In this document: positions 63,601 through 64,000 of the stretch, in pieces
Position numbering within the stretch: position 1 is the first letter of the stretch
Layout: the number at the start of each line of letters is the position of its first letter
Translations under genes and position numbers: made by a program
Notes under the pieces: generated by a model
Told to the model about the DNA's origin: nothing
Seen by the model: only the letters and a program-made list of their open reading frames with translations
Databases searched by the model: none
NCBI GenBank assembly: GCA_032718865.1
Contig: JALUTQ010000028.1
Location: forward strand, 248,001-312,000
Direction of reading: 5' to 3'
DNA: 64,000 bases
Origin: Tilletia caries
Lineage: Eukaryota > Basidiomycota > Exobasidiomycetes > Tilletiales > Tilletiaceae

Positions 63601-64000
63601 GGGTCTGGGACTCATCCACCCTGACCATATGTTCATCGCCCAAACCCTTACATTCCTCGCCCACAACATCACCCGTGAAGATTCGATCGGCACTTGGCTC
63701 CGAGAAGGCCTCGCCAGCACCCTACACAACGAGTATCAATGCTCGCCAGCCGCGCTCCTGATACCGCAGGGCGCTCACCGCCGCGTCCTACGCAGACAGG
63801 CAACACGAGCAGCTGGCCTCTGGGGAAGATTCCTCCACGCCCTAGCCCACGCAAACCTACAAATCGACGACGATTGGATCCACCTGGGGACTCCCGCTCT
63901 TTTGGAACTCCCCTGGTATATGGAGGCCCACTCCCCCAGCCTTCCACCCCCTTGGACTGCGAAGACATACCGTACAGCCGCTAACCGAGGATGGATCACC
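60617..64000 (+). CDS. LINE ORF2: endonuclease and reverse transcriptase, 3' end outside window
   Basis: Open to the window edge, checked at several motifs in one frame; no ATG is seen before the endonuclease domain. Endonuclease: KVATFNCGRAG, IIFLQECQV (Glu), LIGADWNATP, SDHHAVSI (the SDH active-site motif). RT: HKKGSRSDLSNYRPISV, AFMPGRRTSL, ILLLDQQKAYDRVGH, GVLQGDPLSCSLYN, LAFADDVIILLPG (FADD catalytic pair). The post-RT region ends at NRGWIT. This enzyme nicks target DNA and primes reverse transcription there. Confidence 0.88.

Larger units (their letters stand above)
51727..64000 (+). mobile_element. Non-LTR retrotransposon (LINE, APE-type; Tad/I-like), interrupted, runs off the right edge
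   Basis: Begins at or before the ORF1 ATG (51727) and continues past the window. ORF1 is cut after codon 158 by the antisense LTR element (52201-59294) and resumes at 59300 in frame. ORF2 encodes an apurinic-type endonuclease and a reverse transcriptase. Clade assignment is only a guess from the two-ORF plan, the CCHC motif and fungal host. A dead relative sits at 42585. Confidence 0.85.

Overview
The window is nuclear DNA of a fungus, most likely a basidiomycete (a smut-type lineage would fit, but I cannot fix the genus). The evidence is GC-rich coding sequence, many GT-AG introns of about 60-120 bp, and host genes of fungal type (Pbs2-type MAPKK, Eme1, Rpb10, fungal PurL, lysyl- and alanyl-tRNA synthetases). 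There are no operons; genes lie on both strands with short convergent or divergent spacers. Exon joins were worked out by hand from splice sites and family conservation. For most multi-exon genes the summed exons divide by three, which supports the models.

Layout: 1-1.7 kb, 3' end of a DUF1765 (UPF0592) gene; 2.2-6.6 kb (-) PurL; 6.8-9.6 kb (+) M28 glutamate-carboxypeptidase-like protease; 9.9-12.1 kb (-) Eme1; 12.4-14.5 kb (+) cytosolic and possibly mitochondrial LysRS; 14.9-18.6 kb (-) a zf-4CXXC_R1 chromatin-type protein; 19.5-22.5 kb (+) Arp6; 22.8-25.7 kb (+) a second M28 protease; 25.7-28.6 kb, no firm gene; 28.6-30.5 kb (-) a UDP-GlcNAc pyrophosphorylase copy with a deleted sugar site; 31.7-33.9 kb (-) a CobW-type GTPase metallochaperone; 35.0-38.5 kb (-) AlaRS; 38.8-39.3 kb (+) Rpb10; 39.9-42.3 kb (-) Pbs2-type MAPKK; 45.0-46.6 kb (+) a complete UDP-GlcNAc pyrophosphorylase; 46.9-49.8 kb (-) an acyl/aryl-CoA ligase.

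Two stretches are mobile DNA. At 42.6-44.8 kb a decayed 3' end of a LINE still ends in poly(A). A 447-bp TA-flanked inverted-repeat element sits inside its tail, and a second 405-bp inverted-repeat element lies at the poly(A). From 51.7 kb to the window end there is a nearly intact LINE (ORF1, then endonuclease-RT ORF2 running off the edge). Its ORF1 is interrupted by a complete Ty3/gypsy LTR element on the opposite strand, with 303-bp LTRs identical by eye and a 5-bp target duplication.

The most unusual object is the pol of that LTR element. Its RNase H appears cut in two: the first strands, with the first catalytic Asp, are in the normal place after RT. The rest (the Glu and two Asp residues) is encoded about 1.6 kb further on, after the integrase and next to the 3' LTR. 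Other points of note are a tRNA-like primer site longer than the usual 18 nt, a C9 tract that decides whether LINE ORF1 and ORF2 are one frame or two, a probable GA-AG intron in the CobW gene, an Rpb10 start codon split by an intron, and presequence-like N-terminal extensions on both tRNA synthetases.
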